From: Sinomonas susongensis
GTDB taxonomy: Bacteria; Actinomycetota; Actinomycetes; Actinomycetales; Micrococcaceae
Direction of reading: 5' to 3'
Assembly (NCBI RefSeq): GCF_005877005.1
Contig: NZ_SSNH01000002.1
Coordinates: 1-64,000 of the forward strand
DNA: 64,000 bases
In this document: piece by piece, positions 8,422-17,016 of the stretch
Layout of the letters: every line of letters starts with the position of its first letter
Position numbering within the stretch: position 1 is the first letter of the stretch
Notes under the pieces: generated by a model
The model's database searches: none
What the model saw: only the letters and a program-made list of their open reading frames with translations
What the model was told of the DNA's origin: nothing
Position numbers and translations under genes: made by a program

Positions 8422-9552
8422 GTGAGCAGCCATTACGAAACCCTCGGCGTGTCACCGGATGCGAGCGGCGAGGAGATCAAGAAGGCCTACCGGAAGCTCG
8501 CGCGCCGGTTCCACCCGGACGTCAACCCGGGCGAGGACGCGTCGGAGCGCTTCAAGGCCGTGACCCATGCCTACGAGGTCCTCTCCGATCCCGAGAAGCG
8601 CCGCATCTACGACGCAACGGGGAACGAGAACGGCACCGACAACGGGTTCTCGGGCGGGTACAACGGGGCCGGGTTCGCCTTCCAGGACATCTTCGAGACC
8701 TTCTTCGGTGGAGGAGGGGCGCAGGCGGGGCCAGCGACGCGGGTGCGCCGAGGCCAGGATGCCCTCATCGCCGTCCGGATCGAACTCAAGGACGCCGTCT
8801 TCGGCGTCAACAAGAAGATCGAGGTCGACACGGCCGTTCTCTGCACCCGGTGCGAGGGCTCGTGCTGCGAACCCGGGACCCAGCCCGTCCGATGCAGCGT
8901 GTGCCACGGCAGCGGGCATGTCCAGCGGGCCGTCCGTTCGATCCTCGGCCAGGTCATGACGACGGCGACGTGCCCCGCGTGCGGCGGCTTCGGCACCGAG
9001 ATCCCGAGCCCCTGCAACGAGTGCGGCGGTGAGGGGCGCGTCCGCAGCCGGCGCTCGCTCACGGTCAAGATTCCGGCCGGGGTCTCCACGGGAACGCGCA
9101 TCCAGCTCGCGGGGCAGGGGGAGGCCGGCACGGCCGGCGGCCCCACGGGGGATCTGTACGTAGAGATCCGGGTCGCCTCCCACGCGACCTTCTCCCGCGA
9201 CGGCGACAACCTCCACGCGACCCTGAGCGTGCCCATGACGGCGGCAGCGCTCGGCACCGAGCTCACGCTCGAAACCTTCGACGGCGAGCAGAGCATCACG
9301 CTGCGCCCGGGCACCCAGTCGGGCGACGTGATCACGCTCCCGCACCTGGGCGTCGCGCGCCTGCGCGGTGCAGGCCGCGGCGACCTTCACGTGCACGTGA
9401 ACGTCGAGGTCCCGACCAAGCTCGATGCGGAGCAGGAGGAGCTTCTGAGGCAGCTCGCCAAGCTCCGGGGCGAGCACGTCGCAGAGGGAAAGCTCGTCGG
9501 CACCGGCGGAGGCGTGTTCGCGAAGCTGCGGGACAAGTTCGGAAACCTCTGA
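8422..9552 (+). CDS. dnaJ: Chaperone DnaJ (Hsp40, type I)
   Basis: The 376-residue protein carries an N-terminal J domain with the HPD motif at residues 31-33 ([12 protein letters not shown]), which stimulates DnaK. A Gly/Phe-rich linker follows ([14 protein letters not shown]), then four zinc-binding cysteine pairs (CTRC, CSVC, CPAC, CNEC) and a C-terminal substrate-binding domain. The first pair reads CTRCEGSC instead of CxxCxGxG, a mild deviation that keeps both ligands. It starts with GTG 12 bases after hrcA. As the hrcA-linked copy it is probably the DnaJ2 paralogue; a dnaK-linked copy would be expected elsewhere. Confidence 0.95.
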   Translation: MSSHYETLGVSPDASGEEIKKAYRKLARRFHPDVNPGEDASERFKAVTHAYEVLSDPEKRRIYDATGNENGTDNGFSGGYNGAGFAFQDIFETFFGGGGAQAGPATRVRRGQDALIAVRIELKDAVFGVNKKIEVDTAVLCTRCEGSCCEPGTQPVRCSVCHGSGHVQRAVRSILGQVMTTATCPACGGFGTEIPSPCNECGGEGRVRSRRSLTVKIPAGVSTGTRIQLAGQGEAGTAGGPTGDLYVEIRVASHATFSRDGDNLHATLSVPMTAAALGTELTLETFDGEQSITLRPGTQSGDVITLPHLGVARLRGAGRGDLHVHVNVEVPTKLDAEQEELLRQLAKLRGEHVAEGKLVGTGGGVFAKLRDKFGNL

Positions 9553-9553
9553 C

Positions 9554-10330
9554 GTGTCGAACCCCGTCTTCTTCGTCGAGCCCGGCTCGCTCGAGGCACT
9601 CGGGCAGGGCGACACCGTGACGGTCACCGGGGCGGAGGCGCGCCATGCGGCGACGGTGAGGCGGCTGGCCGCCGGGGAGCCGGTGGACCTCGTCGACGGC
9701 AGGGGTGCCCGGGGACGGGGCCGGGTGGCCCGCGCAGAGGGCGCACTCCTCGGCGTCGTCCTCGAGAGCGTCGAGCGCGAGCCGCGCCAGCCCTATCGGC
9801 TCGTCCTCGTGCAGGCTCTCGCCAAGGGCGACCGCGACGAACTCGCCGCAGAGGCAGCGACAGAGCTGGGCGCTGACGCTGTCATCCCTTGGCAGGCCGA
9901 ACGCTCGGTCGTCCGCTGGAAGGGCGAGCGGGGAGCGAAGTCGCTCGCGAAGTGGCGGTCCGTCGTCTCGGCGGCCGCGAAGCAGTCCCGGCGGGCCTGG
10001 GTGCCCGAGGTCGAGGAAGCGCACGACGGCGTCGCACTCGCCGCGCGCATCGAGAAGGCCGCCCTCGCCGTCGTCCTCCACGAGGACGCGGCAGAGACGG
10101 TCAGCTCCCTTCTCGACGACTTCACGGCCGGGGCACCGCCGCTCGACGGAGAAGTGCTCTTCCTTGTCGGCCCGGAGGGCGGGATATCGCCCGCCGAACT
10201 CGACCGTTTCCTGTCGGCGGGCGCCAGACTCGGGCTCCTGGCACCGCACGTGCTCCGCTCGTCGACGGCCGGCCCAGCGGCCCTCGCCATAGCGGGAGAC
10301 CGGCTCGGCCGCTGGCCGGCAAGGGCCTGA
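9554..10330 (+). CDS. rsmE: 16S rRNA (uracil1498-N3)-methyltransferase RsmE
   Basis: The 258-residue product belongs to the SPOUT methyltransferases and methylates U1498 of 16S rRNA. The N-terminal PUA-like part includes [19 protein letters not shown]. The C-terminal trefoil-knot domain includes LVGPEGGISPAELDRF and LRSSTAGPAALAIAGDRLG, which bind S-adenosylmethionine. It starts with GTG one base after the dnaJ stop, indicating translational coupling in the hrcA-dnaJ-rsmE unit. Confidence 0.92.
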   Translation: MSNPVFFVEPGSLEALGQGDTVTVTGAEARHAATVRRLAAGEPVDLVDGRGARGRGRVARAEGALLGVVLESVEREPRQPYRLVLVQALAKGDRDELAAEAATELGADAVIPWQAERSVVRWKGERGAKSLAKWRSVVSAAAKQSRRAWVPEVEEAHDGVALAARIEKAALAVVLHEDAAETVSSLLDDFTAGAPPLDGEVLFLVGPEGGISPAELDRFLSAGARLGLLAPHVLRSSTAGPAALAIAGDRLGRWPARA

Positions 10331-10333
10331 GGC

Positions 10334-11266
10334 TCACTGGGTGACCGTGAAGTCCTTCGAGTCCCAGGCCAGCGCCGCGGCGTCGCCGGTTCCGGGATCG
10401 CTCGGGAAGACCCTCAGCACATACTTGCCCGGCGGGAGGGAAACCGCGAGGCGGAACTGTCCCTGGCCCTGACCGGAAGGGACCGACGTCGTGTGGCCGC
10501 TCACGATCGCAGGCGCCTTGTCCGTCTTCACGTCCGCCCGCGAGATCTGCCAGTAGACCGCGGCCCCCGGGGACGTCGTCCTGCCGTCGGCGGTGAGCTG
10601 GCTGTGGGGCGACGACGTGCCGGCCTGCGGGTCGATGATCCAGATCGGCGCGACCATGGCGGGGTCGCGCTGCATCAGCTGGCCGAGCTGCACCCGGTTG
10701 AAGGCGAGCTGATCGGTGCGGCTGTCCACGAGGAGCATGACCTGCACCGGCTGACCCGAGTCGATGACGCCGGCGCTCGCGGCCGCAGCCGTCGCCGTGT
10801 AGACGAGCTCCTGCACCGCGAGCTGAGCCGTCTGCTCGTCAACTGAGCTGTTGAACGCGTCGGACGAGACGTCCACGGTGATGACGTTCCTGCCCGAGAT
10901 CGAGGCCGCGAGCTTCTTGGGCGACTGCCAGGGGCTGAAGAGGTTAGGGTCCAACGGCTTGGTGGACATCATGAGCCGCAGCGCCTTGGCGACCGCGTTG
11001 TCGCTCCCGGGCGCGTCACGGAACTCGCGGTACAAGTAGACGCCGTTCCGGGCGCGGCCGAGCCAGTAGACCGGAGACTTGGTCGACGTCTGCGAGGTCT
11101 CGAGAGGGACGCTGGCGGACGCGGAGATGCCGGGGGAAGCCCCTGCAGCCATCGTCGGCTGCGGCTGCCCATTGGCTGTGCACGAGGCCAGGAGGAGGGC
11201 CACGAGCGCGGCACCGAAGGCCCGCGCGACTCGGCGCGGCCTCGGGCTCGGTCCGCTGGTGGCCAT
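10334..11266 (-). CDS. Lipoprotein with a GerMN-like domain
   Basis: The 310-residue protein has a twin-arginine-like basic start and the lipobox LLLASC, with the lipidated cysteine at residue 29, so it should be anchored on the outer face of the membrane. A low-complexity linker follows, then a segment with NVITVDVSSDAF, VQELVYTATA and VQVMLLVDSR that resembles the GerMN (sporulation/germination-type) domain. The C-terminus is beta-rich (GKYVLRVFPSDP). The function in a non-sporulating actinobacterium is unknown. Its 3' end lies three bases from the rsmE stop on the other strand. Confidence 0.7.
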   Translation of the reverse strand: MATSGPSPRPRRVARAFGAALVALLLASCTANGQPQPTMAAGASPGISASASVPLETSQTSTKSPVYWLGRARNGVYLYREFRDAPGSDNAVAKALRLMMSTKPLDPNLFSPWQSPKKLAASISGRNVITVDVSSDAFNSSVDEQTAQLAVQELVYTATAAAASAGVIDSGQPVQVMLLVDSRTDQLAFNRVQLGQLMQRDPAMVAPIWIIDPQAGTSSPHSQLTADGRTTSPGAAVYWQISRADVKTDKAPAIVSGHTTSVPSGQGQGQFRLAVSLPPGKYVLRVFPSDPGTGDAAALAWDSKDFTVTQ

Positions 11267-11497
11267 GAGCGGTATTCCTCCGGACTGATCGGCTGGGCGC
11301 TGTCGGCGCCCCAGGTCGGCGCTCTCGGGGCAGGGCTATGTGCCTGCCCGCACCGGCGCCTCCTCGGGCACCATCCAGCTTGGCACAGCCGTTCCCGGGG
11401 AATGTCCCTTCGCTAGGTTTCGTTGCCCAAGTGATGCCCGATTGATACCTAGCGGTAGCATGGACCGGCAAGCACCCCCTGAGGAGAGAGAAGGCTT

Positions 11498-12574
11498 TTG
11501 ACAGCGGAGTTCCCGCACACAACTCCCACGACCCGGACCGAGGTTCTGCACTTCGCTCCCGGCGAGGACATGGTGCATATCCTTGGACCGCGTGATGAAG
11601 CCCTCCGCTACGTCGAAGAGCAATTCCCCTCCGTCTCGTTCCATGTCCGTGGCAATGAGCTGACCATCGTCGGGCCGCCGGCCGAGGCCCCCAACATCCG
11701 TCGCCTCTTCGAAGAGATCGCGTCCCTTGCAGAGCGGGGAACGCCGGTGACTCCGGCCTCGCTCGAGCAGCTCGTGACGATGCTGAGGGAGCAGACCGTG
11801 CCGAGCCCCTCGGAGGTGCTCACCCACAACATCCTGACGAGCCGTGGGCGCAGCATCCGCCCCAAGACCGCCAACCAGAAGAACTACGTGGACGCGATCG
11901 ACGCGAACACGGTCATCTTCGGGATCGGGCCGGCGGGCACCGGCAAGACGTATCTCGCGATGGCCAAGGCCGTCCAGGCGCTGCAGCACAAGGACGTCAG
12001 CCGCATCATCCTGACCCGTCCTGCGGTCGAGGCCGGAGAGCGGCTCGGCTTCCTCCCCGGCACGCTCAACGACAAGATCGATCCCTATCTGCGGCCCCTG
12101 TACGACGCGCTGCACGACATGATCGATCCGGAGTCGATCCCGCGGCTCATGGCGGCCGGGACGATCGAGGTCGCGCCGCTCGCCTACATGCGCGGCCGCA
12201 CACTCAACGACGCGTTCATCATCCTCGACGAGGCGCAGAACACGACGCCAGAGCAGATGAAGATGTTCCTCACACGCCTCGGCTTCGGGTCGAAGATGGT
12301 GGTGACGGGGGACATCACCCAGGTCGACCTGCCGTCCGGCTCGTCCTCCGGCCTCCGCGTGGTCCAGGACATCCTCGACGGCGTCGAGGACGTCAGCTTC
12401 TCGGTCCTCGACGCCACCGACGTGGTCCGGCACCGGTTGGTCTCCGACATCGTGGCGGCGTACGGGCGATGGGACGACCGCCAGCGGGCGAAGGCCGAGC
12501 GCGCTCGCGTCCGCGCAGACCGCCACCGCGCTGCGGGATCCGAGCGTGCCACGGCGTCTAAGCTTGAACCGTGA
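11498..12574 (+). CDS. phoH: PhoH family ATPase
   Basis: The 358-residue product has a KH-like N-terminal region (VHILGPRDEALRYVEEQF) and a P-loop ATPase domain: Walker A IGPAGTGKTYLAMA at about residue 146, Walker B FIILDEAQN at about 245, and the typical VVTGDITQVDLP. PhoH proteins are linked to RNA metabolism with YbeY. The start is TTG at 11498 behind GAGGAGAGAGAAGG. Its last codons overlap the ybeY start (GTGA), as expected in this operon. Confidence 0.92.
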   Translation: MTAEFPHTTPTTRTEVLHFAPGEDMVHILGPRDEALRYVEEQFPSVSFHVRGNELTIVGPPAEAPNIRRLFEEIASLAERGTPVTPASLEQLVTMLREQTVPSPSEVLTHNILTSRGRSIRPKTANQKNYVDAIDANTVIFGIGPAGTGKTYLAMAKAVQALQHKDVSRIILTRPAVEAGERLGFLPGTLNDKIDPYLRPLYDALHDMIDPESIPRLMAAGTIEVAPLAYMRGRTLNDAFIILDEAQNTTPEQMKMFLTRLGFGSKMVVTGDITQVDLPSGSSSGLRVVQDILDGVEDVSFSVLDATDVVRHRLVSDIVAAYGRWDDRQRAKAERARVRADRHRAAGSERATASKLEP

Positions 12575-13044
12575 GCATCGAAGTCAACAACGAGTCAGGC
12601 GTAGCGGTCGACGAAGAGGCCCTCGTCCGCCTCGGGCGCTTCATCTTCGAGCGTCTCTGGCTGCACCCGCAGACTGAGCTCTCCATCCTGCTCGTCGACG
12701 AGGCGGCCATGGAGCGCCTGCACCTCGAGCTCATGGACGAACCGGGCGCGACGGACGTCCTCTCGGTGCCGATGGACGAGTTGACCCCGGGAACCCCCGG
12801 ACGTCCGACGCCCCAGGGGATGCTGGGCGACATCGCGATCTGCCCTCAGGTCGCGGCCGAGCAGGCGGCGCGCGGGGGGCATTCGCGCGACGACGAGATG
12901 CTCCTCCTCGCGACCCACGGGGTCCTCCACCTCCTCGGCTTCGACCACGGCGAGCCTGAGGAACGTGAGGAGATGTTCGGCCTCCAGCGCGAGCTGCTCT
13001 CCGAGTTCTTGGGTCGGCCGGCCCCGAAGGAGACGATGGCGTGA
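12571..13044 (+). CDS. ybeY: Endoribonuclease YbeY
   Basis: The 157-residue product is a zinc-dependent RNase involved in 16S rRNA 3'-end maturation and late ribosome quality control. The metal site THGVLHLLGFDHGEPEE gives the H-x3-H-x5-H pattern. PGATDVLSVPMDE is a second family signature. It begins with GTG overlapping the phoH stop and ends overlapping the next start, so translation is coupled on both sides. Confidence 0.95.
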   Translation: MSIEVNNESGVAVDEEALVRLGRFIFERLWLHPQTELSILLVDEAAMERLHLELMDEPGATDVLSVPMDELTPGTPGRPTPQGMLGDIAICPQVAAEQAARGGHSRDDEMLLLATHGVLHLLGFDHGEPEEREEMFGLQRELLSEFLGRPAPKETMA

Positions 13045-14366
13045 CGATCGCCGTCCTGCTGGCCATGGCGCTGGCGTTCACGGCGCTTGCTGCCCTGCTC
13101 ACTGCCGCCGAGTCGGCGCTCGCCTTCGTTCCGCGGCACGAGGCCGAGGACTACGTCGAGGACGGCCATGGGCGCTCGCTCGAGGCCATCCTCGCGGAGC
13201 CCGTCCCCTACGTGCGCGCACTCCGCTTCTGGCGGATCTGGTTCGAGACTGCGTCCGCGGTCGCGGTCGCCGTCCTCATGACGATCTGGATCTCGGATGT
13301 CTGGCTCGCAGGGCTTGCAGCGACGGTCGTCATGGCCATCATCGGCTTCCTGCTCGTGGGGGTCTCGCCCCGGCAGCTGGGCAGGCGGCACGCCCTCTCG
13401 GTCGCGGCCTGGACCGCGCCGCTCACTGTCGCGCTCCGTCGGGTCCTTGGCCCGATCCCTGGGTGGCTCGTCTCGATCGGCAGCGCTGCCACGGGCACGG
13501 ACCCTCAGCAGGAGGACGCGATCTATTCCACCGACGAGCTCCGCGAGTTCGTCGAGAGGGCGAGCGATTCGGACGACTTCGAGGACTCGCAGGCCGAGCT
13601 GCTCCAGTCCGTATTCGATCTCGGCGACACCCTCGTCCGCGCCGTCATGGTGCCGCGCACGGACGTCATCGGCATCGAAGCCGGCGCGACGCTGCGTCAG
13701 GCGATGTCCCTTTTCCTCCGCTCCGGCTGCTCCCGTCTCCCAGTCTTCGTCGAGAACCTCGACGACATCCGCGGGATCCTGTACCTCAAGGACGTCGCCG
13801 CGCGACTGCACCAGGCACCCGGCTCTGGCGGGGAACCGGTCGAGGACCACGTCCGCGAACCGCGCTTCGTCCCCGAGTCGAAGCCCGTGAGCGAGCTCCT
13901 CAAGGAACTCCAGCGCGAATCGACCCACCTCGCCATCGTGGTGGACGAATACGGGGGCACCGCGGGACTCGTCACGCTCGAGGATCTGATCGAGGAGCTG
14001 GTGGGCGAGATCGCCGACGAGTACGACGAGGACGACGTGGAGGCCGTCGAGGTCGAGCCTGGAACCTATCGGATCCAGGCGCGGATGAGCTTGGACGACT
14101 TGGGCGAGCTCTTCGACGAGGACATCGAGGACGACGAGGTCGACACGGCGGGGGGCCTGCTCGCCAAGGCGATCGGACGAGTGCCGATCGTGGGCAGCAC
14201 CGCGGTCGTGGAGGGTATCCGCCTCACGGCCGACCGCCTCGAGGGGCGACGAAAGCGTGTGAGCCATCTGCTCGCCGAGCGCACCGCGCCCGTCGCCGAG
14301 GACAGAGGGCGGGCGCGCGAGACAGAACGGCATGATTCGGAAGCGACAGGGAGACACCATGGCTGA
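13041..14366 (+). CDS. Hemolysin-type CNNM/CorC membrane protein
   Basis: The 441-residue protein has an N-terminal DUF21/CNNM membrane domain (about residues 1-150). A CBS pair follows (VMVPRTDVIGIEAG, then RLPVFVENLDDIRGILYLKDV, then STHLAIVVDEYGGTAGLVTLED). The acidic CorC_HlyC domain comes last (TYRIQARMSLDDLGELF). Family members act in magnesium homeostasis; the name hemolysin is historical. The start GTG overlaps ybeY, and the end overlaps the first bases of era. The C-terminal tail is charged and low in complexity. Confidence 0.9.
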   Translation: MTIAVLLAMALAFTALAALLTAAESALAFVPRHEAEDYVEDGHGRSLEAILAEPVPYVRALRFWRIWFETASAVAVAVLMTIWISDVWLAGLAATVVMAIIGFLLVGVSPRQLGRRHALSVAAWTAPLTVALRRVLGPIPGWLVSIGSAATGTDPQQEDAIYSTDELREFVERASDSDDFEDSQAELLQSVFDLGDTLVRAVMVPRTDVIGIEAGATLRQAMSLFLRSGCSRLPVFVENLDDIRGILYLKDVAARLHQAPGSGGEPVEDHVREPRFVPESKPVSELLKELQRESTHLAIVVDEYGGTAGLVTLEDLIEELVGEIADEYDEDDVEAVEVEPGTYRIQARMSLDDLGELFDEDIEDDEVDTAGGLLAKAIGRVPIVGSTAVVEGIRLTADRLEGRRKRVSHLLAERTAPVAEDRGRARETERHDSEATGRHHG

Positions 14367-15351
14367 TCAGGACGGCGGCAGGGGCGGCCGCGGAGCGCGG
14401 GCAGAGAACTGGCCGCAGACGGCGGACGACGGCAGCTACCACGCGGGCTTCGCAGTGCTCGTCGGGCGTCCCAACGCCGGGAAGTCGACCCTCACCAACG
14501 CCCTCGTCGGCCAGAAGGTGGCCATCACCTCGGCCAAGCCCCAGACGACGCGCCACACCATCCGCGGCATTGTGCACCGCTCGGACGCGCAGCTCATCCT
14601 CGTGGACACCCCCGGCCTCCACCGGCCCCACACCCTGCTCGGCCAGCGGCTCAACGACCTCGTCGCCGAAACGCTCTCCGAGGTCGACGCGATCGGCTTC
14701 TGCCTCCCGGCCAACGAGCGCATCGGGCCGGGTGACCGCTTCATCGCCAGCCAGCTGGCCGGCGTCGGCCGCAAGCCCATCGTCGCGCTCGTCACCAAGG
14801 CCGACCTAGCAGACCGGGCCGCCCTCACGGAGCAGCTCCTCGCGGTCACCGAACTCGGCCGCGAGGTCCTCGGCGGCGAAGGCTTCGCGGACATCGTCCC
14901 CGTCTCGGCCAAGGACGGCTTCCAGGTCGAGACGGTCGCGGACGTGCTGATCTCGCACATGCCGCCGTCGCCGCCGCTCTATCCGGACGGGGAACTGACC
15001 GACGAGCCGGAGGCGATCATGGTGGCGGAGCTCGTTCGCGAAGCCGCGCTCGAGGGCGTCCGCGACGAACTCCCGCACTCCCTTGCCGTCGTCGTCGACG
15101 AAATCGTCCCGCGCGAAGGGCGGTCGGAGGACAATCCGCTCCTCGACGTCCGCGTCAACCTCTTCGTGGAGCGGCCGTCGCAGAAGGCGATCATCATCGG
15201 CCGCGGCGGAGCGCGTCTGCGGGACGTCGGCTCTCAGGCCCGGAAGGGAATCGAGGCCCTTCTCGGCACCCGCATCTACCTCGATCTGCACGTGAAGGTG
15301 GCCAAGGACTGGCAGCGCGATCCCAAGCAACTCGGGCGTTTGGGCTTCTAG
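14359..15351 (+). CDS. era: GTPase Era
   Basis: The 330-residue product is the ribosome-assembly GTPase that binds the 3' end of 16S rRNA. The G1 motif is GRPNAGKST, then TTRHTIRG, DTPGLHRPH and TKADL. The C-terminal KH domain contains KAIIIGRGGARLRDVGSQAR. I chose the ATG at 14359, which has AGGGAGA upstream and overlaps the CorC-like stop by eight bases. An in-frame ATG at 14332 lacks a good ribosome site. The linkage with ybeY fits their shared role in 16S rRNA maturation. Confidence 0.95.
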   Translation: MADQDGGRGGRGARAENWPQTADDGSYHAGFAVLVGRPNAGKSTLTNALVGQKVAITSAKPQTTRHTIRGIVHRSDAQLILVDTPGLHRPHTLLGQRLNDLVAETLSEVDAIGFCLPANERIGPGDRFIASQLAGVGRKPIVALVTKADLADRAALTEQLLAVTELGREVLGGEGFADIVPVSAKDGFQVETVADVLISHMPPSPPLYPDGELTDEPEAIMVAELVREAALEGVRDELPHSLAVVVDEIVPREGRSEDNPLLDVRVNLFVERPSQKAIIIGRGGARLRDVGSQARKGIEALLGTRIYLDLHVKVAKDWQRDPKQLGRLGF

Positions 15352-15368
15352 CGCGTCACAGCCGTCTC

Positions 15369-15382
15369 ACAGGGGCCCCTGT
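15369..15382. promoter_or_regulatory. 14-bp palindrome between era and the LCP gene
   Basis: ACAGGGGCCCCTGT is a perfect palindrome 17 bases after the era stop and 36 bases before the start of the LCP gene. A TATCAT at 15397-15402 could be a -10 box. The palindrome might be an operator or a short terminator stem. Nothing else in the 67-base gap is recognisable. Confidence 0.3.
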
Positions 15383-15418
15383 AGACTGGATGGCAGTATC
15401 ATCTACCGGAGGCTTCAT

Positions 15419-16903
15419 TTGTCAACAACAGGGAACGTCCCGCGACACGTGCGCGCGCGCCGCTCAGTTCCCCTCTGGGTGAAGATCCTCGGGGGCGTTG
15501 TCGTACTCGGAATCGTGAGCGTTGTCGCCTTCGCGGGCTACTGGACCTGGCGCCTGCAGAACAACATTCACGAGGCGCCACTCAGCGCGGGCCACTCGAC
15601 GGCAGACGCGACGAATGATGCCACCGACCCCCTCCAGATCCTCATCATCGGGACGGATACCCGGTCGGGCGCGGATTCTAACTACGGCACCACCGCGGAC
15701 AGCTCGGGCTACGGCAACTCCGACGTGATGATCCTCTTGAACATCTCGGCGGACAACAAGGTCGTTTCCATGACGAGCTTCCCGCGCGACCTCATGGTGC
15801 CGATTCCTGCTTGCCACGATCCGCAGACGGGCAAGGACTATCCGGCCCAGGCCGTCGGGCAGATCAACTCGGCCATGATGGAGGCGGGGCCGGGATGCGC
15901 CGTCGACACGGTCAACCAGCTCACAGGGCTCACGATCGACCACTTCATGGTCGCCGACTTCAACGCGGTCAAGGATCTCTCGAACGAGATCGGCGGCGTC
16001 CAGGTGTGCGTCAACGCCGCGATCGACGACCCGTACTCCGGCCTCAAGCTGCCGGCGGGCACGTCCACGGTCCAGGGCGAAATGGCCCTCGCGTTCCTCC
16101 GGAGCCGTCACGGCGTCGGTGACGGCAGCGACCTTTCGCGGATCAAGTCGCAGCAGGAGTTCCTCGCCTCCCTCGCGCGCAAGGTCAAGTCGGACGGCAC
16201 GCTGACCAACGTTCCGAAGCTCCTCAGCATCGCGGACACGATCACCCAGAACCTCACCGTGGATTCCGGGCTGGCCAATCCCCAGTCGATGATCACGATC
16301 GCTTCCCGGTTCCGGTCCGTGGACCTGTCGAAGGTCGCGTTCGTGACCGTTCCGTGGGAGCCGTACACCGGGGACCCGAACAGGGTCCAGCTCAAGCAGC
16401 CCGACGCGGCGGCCCTCTTCGACGCGCTTCGGCAGAACCGCGACCTCACGGCGCCGGCCGCGAGCGCGACGGCAAGCGCATCATCGTCGGCGAGCGCATC
16501 GCCGTCGGCAAGCGCTGCCCCGACCACCCCTGCCGCTCCTGCGTACGACAAGGCGGCCCAGCCGGTCAGCGTTGCGAACGGCACCGGGGCGACGGGCCGG
16601 GCGGGCGAGCTCGCGACCTTCCTCAAGGGCCAGGGGTTCACCCAGACCACGGCGTTCAACGCCGCTGCCACCGACACGACCAACGTGTACTACGGTGCGA
16701 ACTTTGCCGACGTCGCGAAGGACGTCGCTGCGGCGCTCGGCATTCCCTCGTCGCAGGTGCAGTCCGCGGACAACGTCAACGGGGTTCAGGTCTATGTCGG
16801 TTCCGACTTCGCCTCGGGGACCCACTACACGCCCAAGCTCCCCAACAACGTGGTCTCGCAGACGGCAGCCCAGTCCACGTGCCAGACGGCGTTCGGCCAG
16901 TAG
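15419..16903 (+). CDS. LytR-CpsA-Psr (LCP) family cell-wall ligase
   Basis: The 494-residue protein has a short cytoplasmic N-terminus, one membrane helix (VKILGGVVVLGIVSVVAFAG) and an extracellular LCP domain. The LCP signatures are ILIIGTDTRSG, SMTSFPRDLMVPIP, INSAMMEAG and ALAFLRSRHGVGDGSDLSRI. LCP enzymes transfer lipid-linked glycopolymers to peptidoglycan. A Ser/Ala-rich linker near residues 350-380 leads to a C-terminal LytR_C domain (VSVANGTGATGRAGELATFL). The TTG start at 15419 is supported by CCGGAGG eight bases upstream. Confidence 0.9.
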   Translation: MSTTGNVPRHVRARRSVPLWVKILGGVVVLGIVSVVAFAGYWTWRLQNNIHEAPLSAGHSTADATNDATDPLQILIIGTDTRSGADSNYGTTADSSGYGNSDVMILLNISADNKVVSMTSFPRDLMVPIPACHDPQTGKDYPAQAVGQINSAMMEAGPGCAVDTVNQLTGLTIDHFMVADFNAVKDLSNEIGGVQVCVNAAIDDPYSGLKLPAGTSTVQGEMALAFLRSRHGVGDGSDLSRIKSQQEFLASLARKVKSDGTLTNVPKLLSIADTITQNLTVDSGLANPQSMITIASRFRSVDLSKVAFVTVPWEPYTGDPNRVQLKQPDAAALFDALRQNRDLTAPAASATASASSSASASPSASAAPTTPAAPAYDKAAQPVSVANGTGATGRAGELATFLKGQGFTQTTAFNAAATDTTNVYYGANFADVAKDVAAALGIPSSQVQSADNVNGVQVYVGSDFASGTHYTPKLPNNVVSQTAAQSTCQTAFGQ

Positions 16904-16960
16904 CCCGAGCGGCAGCGTGAAGGGCACGCGGCAGCAGACTGCCGCAGGCCCGGAGCGGAG

Positions 16961-17000
16961 CGAAAGGCCCCGACATCCGTGCGGATGCCGGGGCCTTTCG
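16961..17000. terminator. Hairpin terminator between the LCP gene and the M13 peptidase gene
   Basis: An 18-bp inverted repeat (16961-16978 with 16983-17000, one mismatch) has the loop GTGC and lies between the two converging genes. The inner part CATCC-GTGC-GGATG is almost the same as in the hairpin at 2004-2045. It can act on both strands. Confidence 0.8.
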
Positions 17001-17016
17001 CCGTCTGGGGGCGGGT

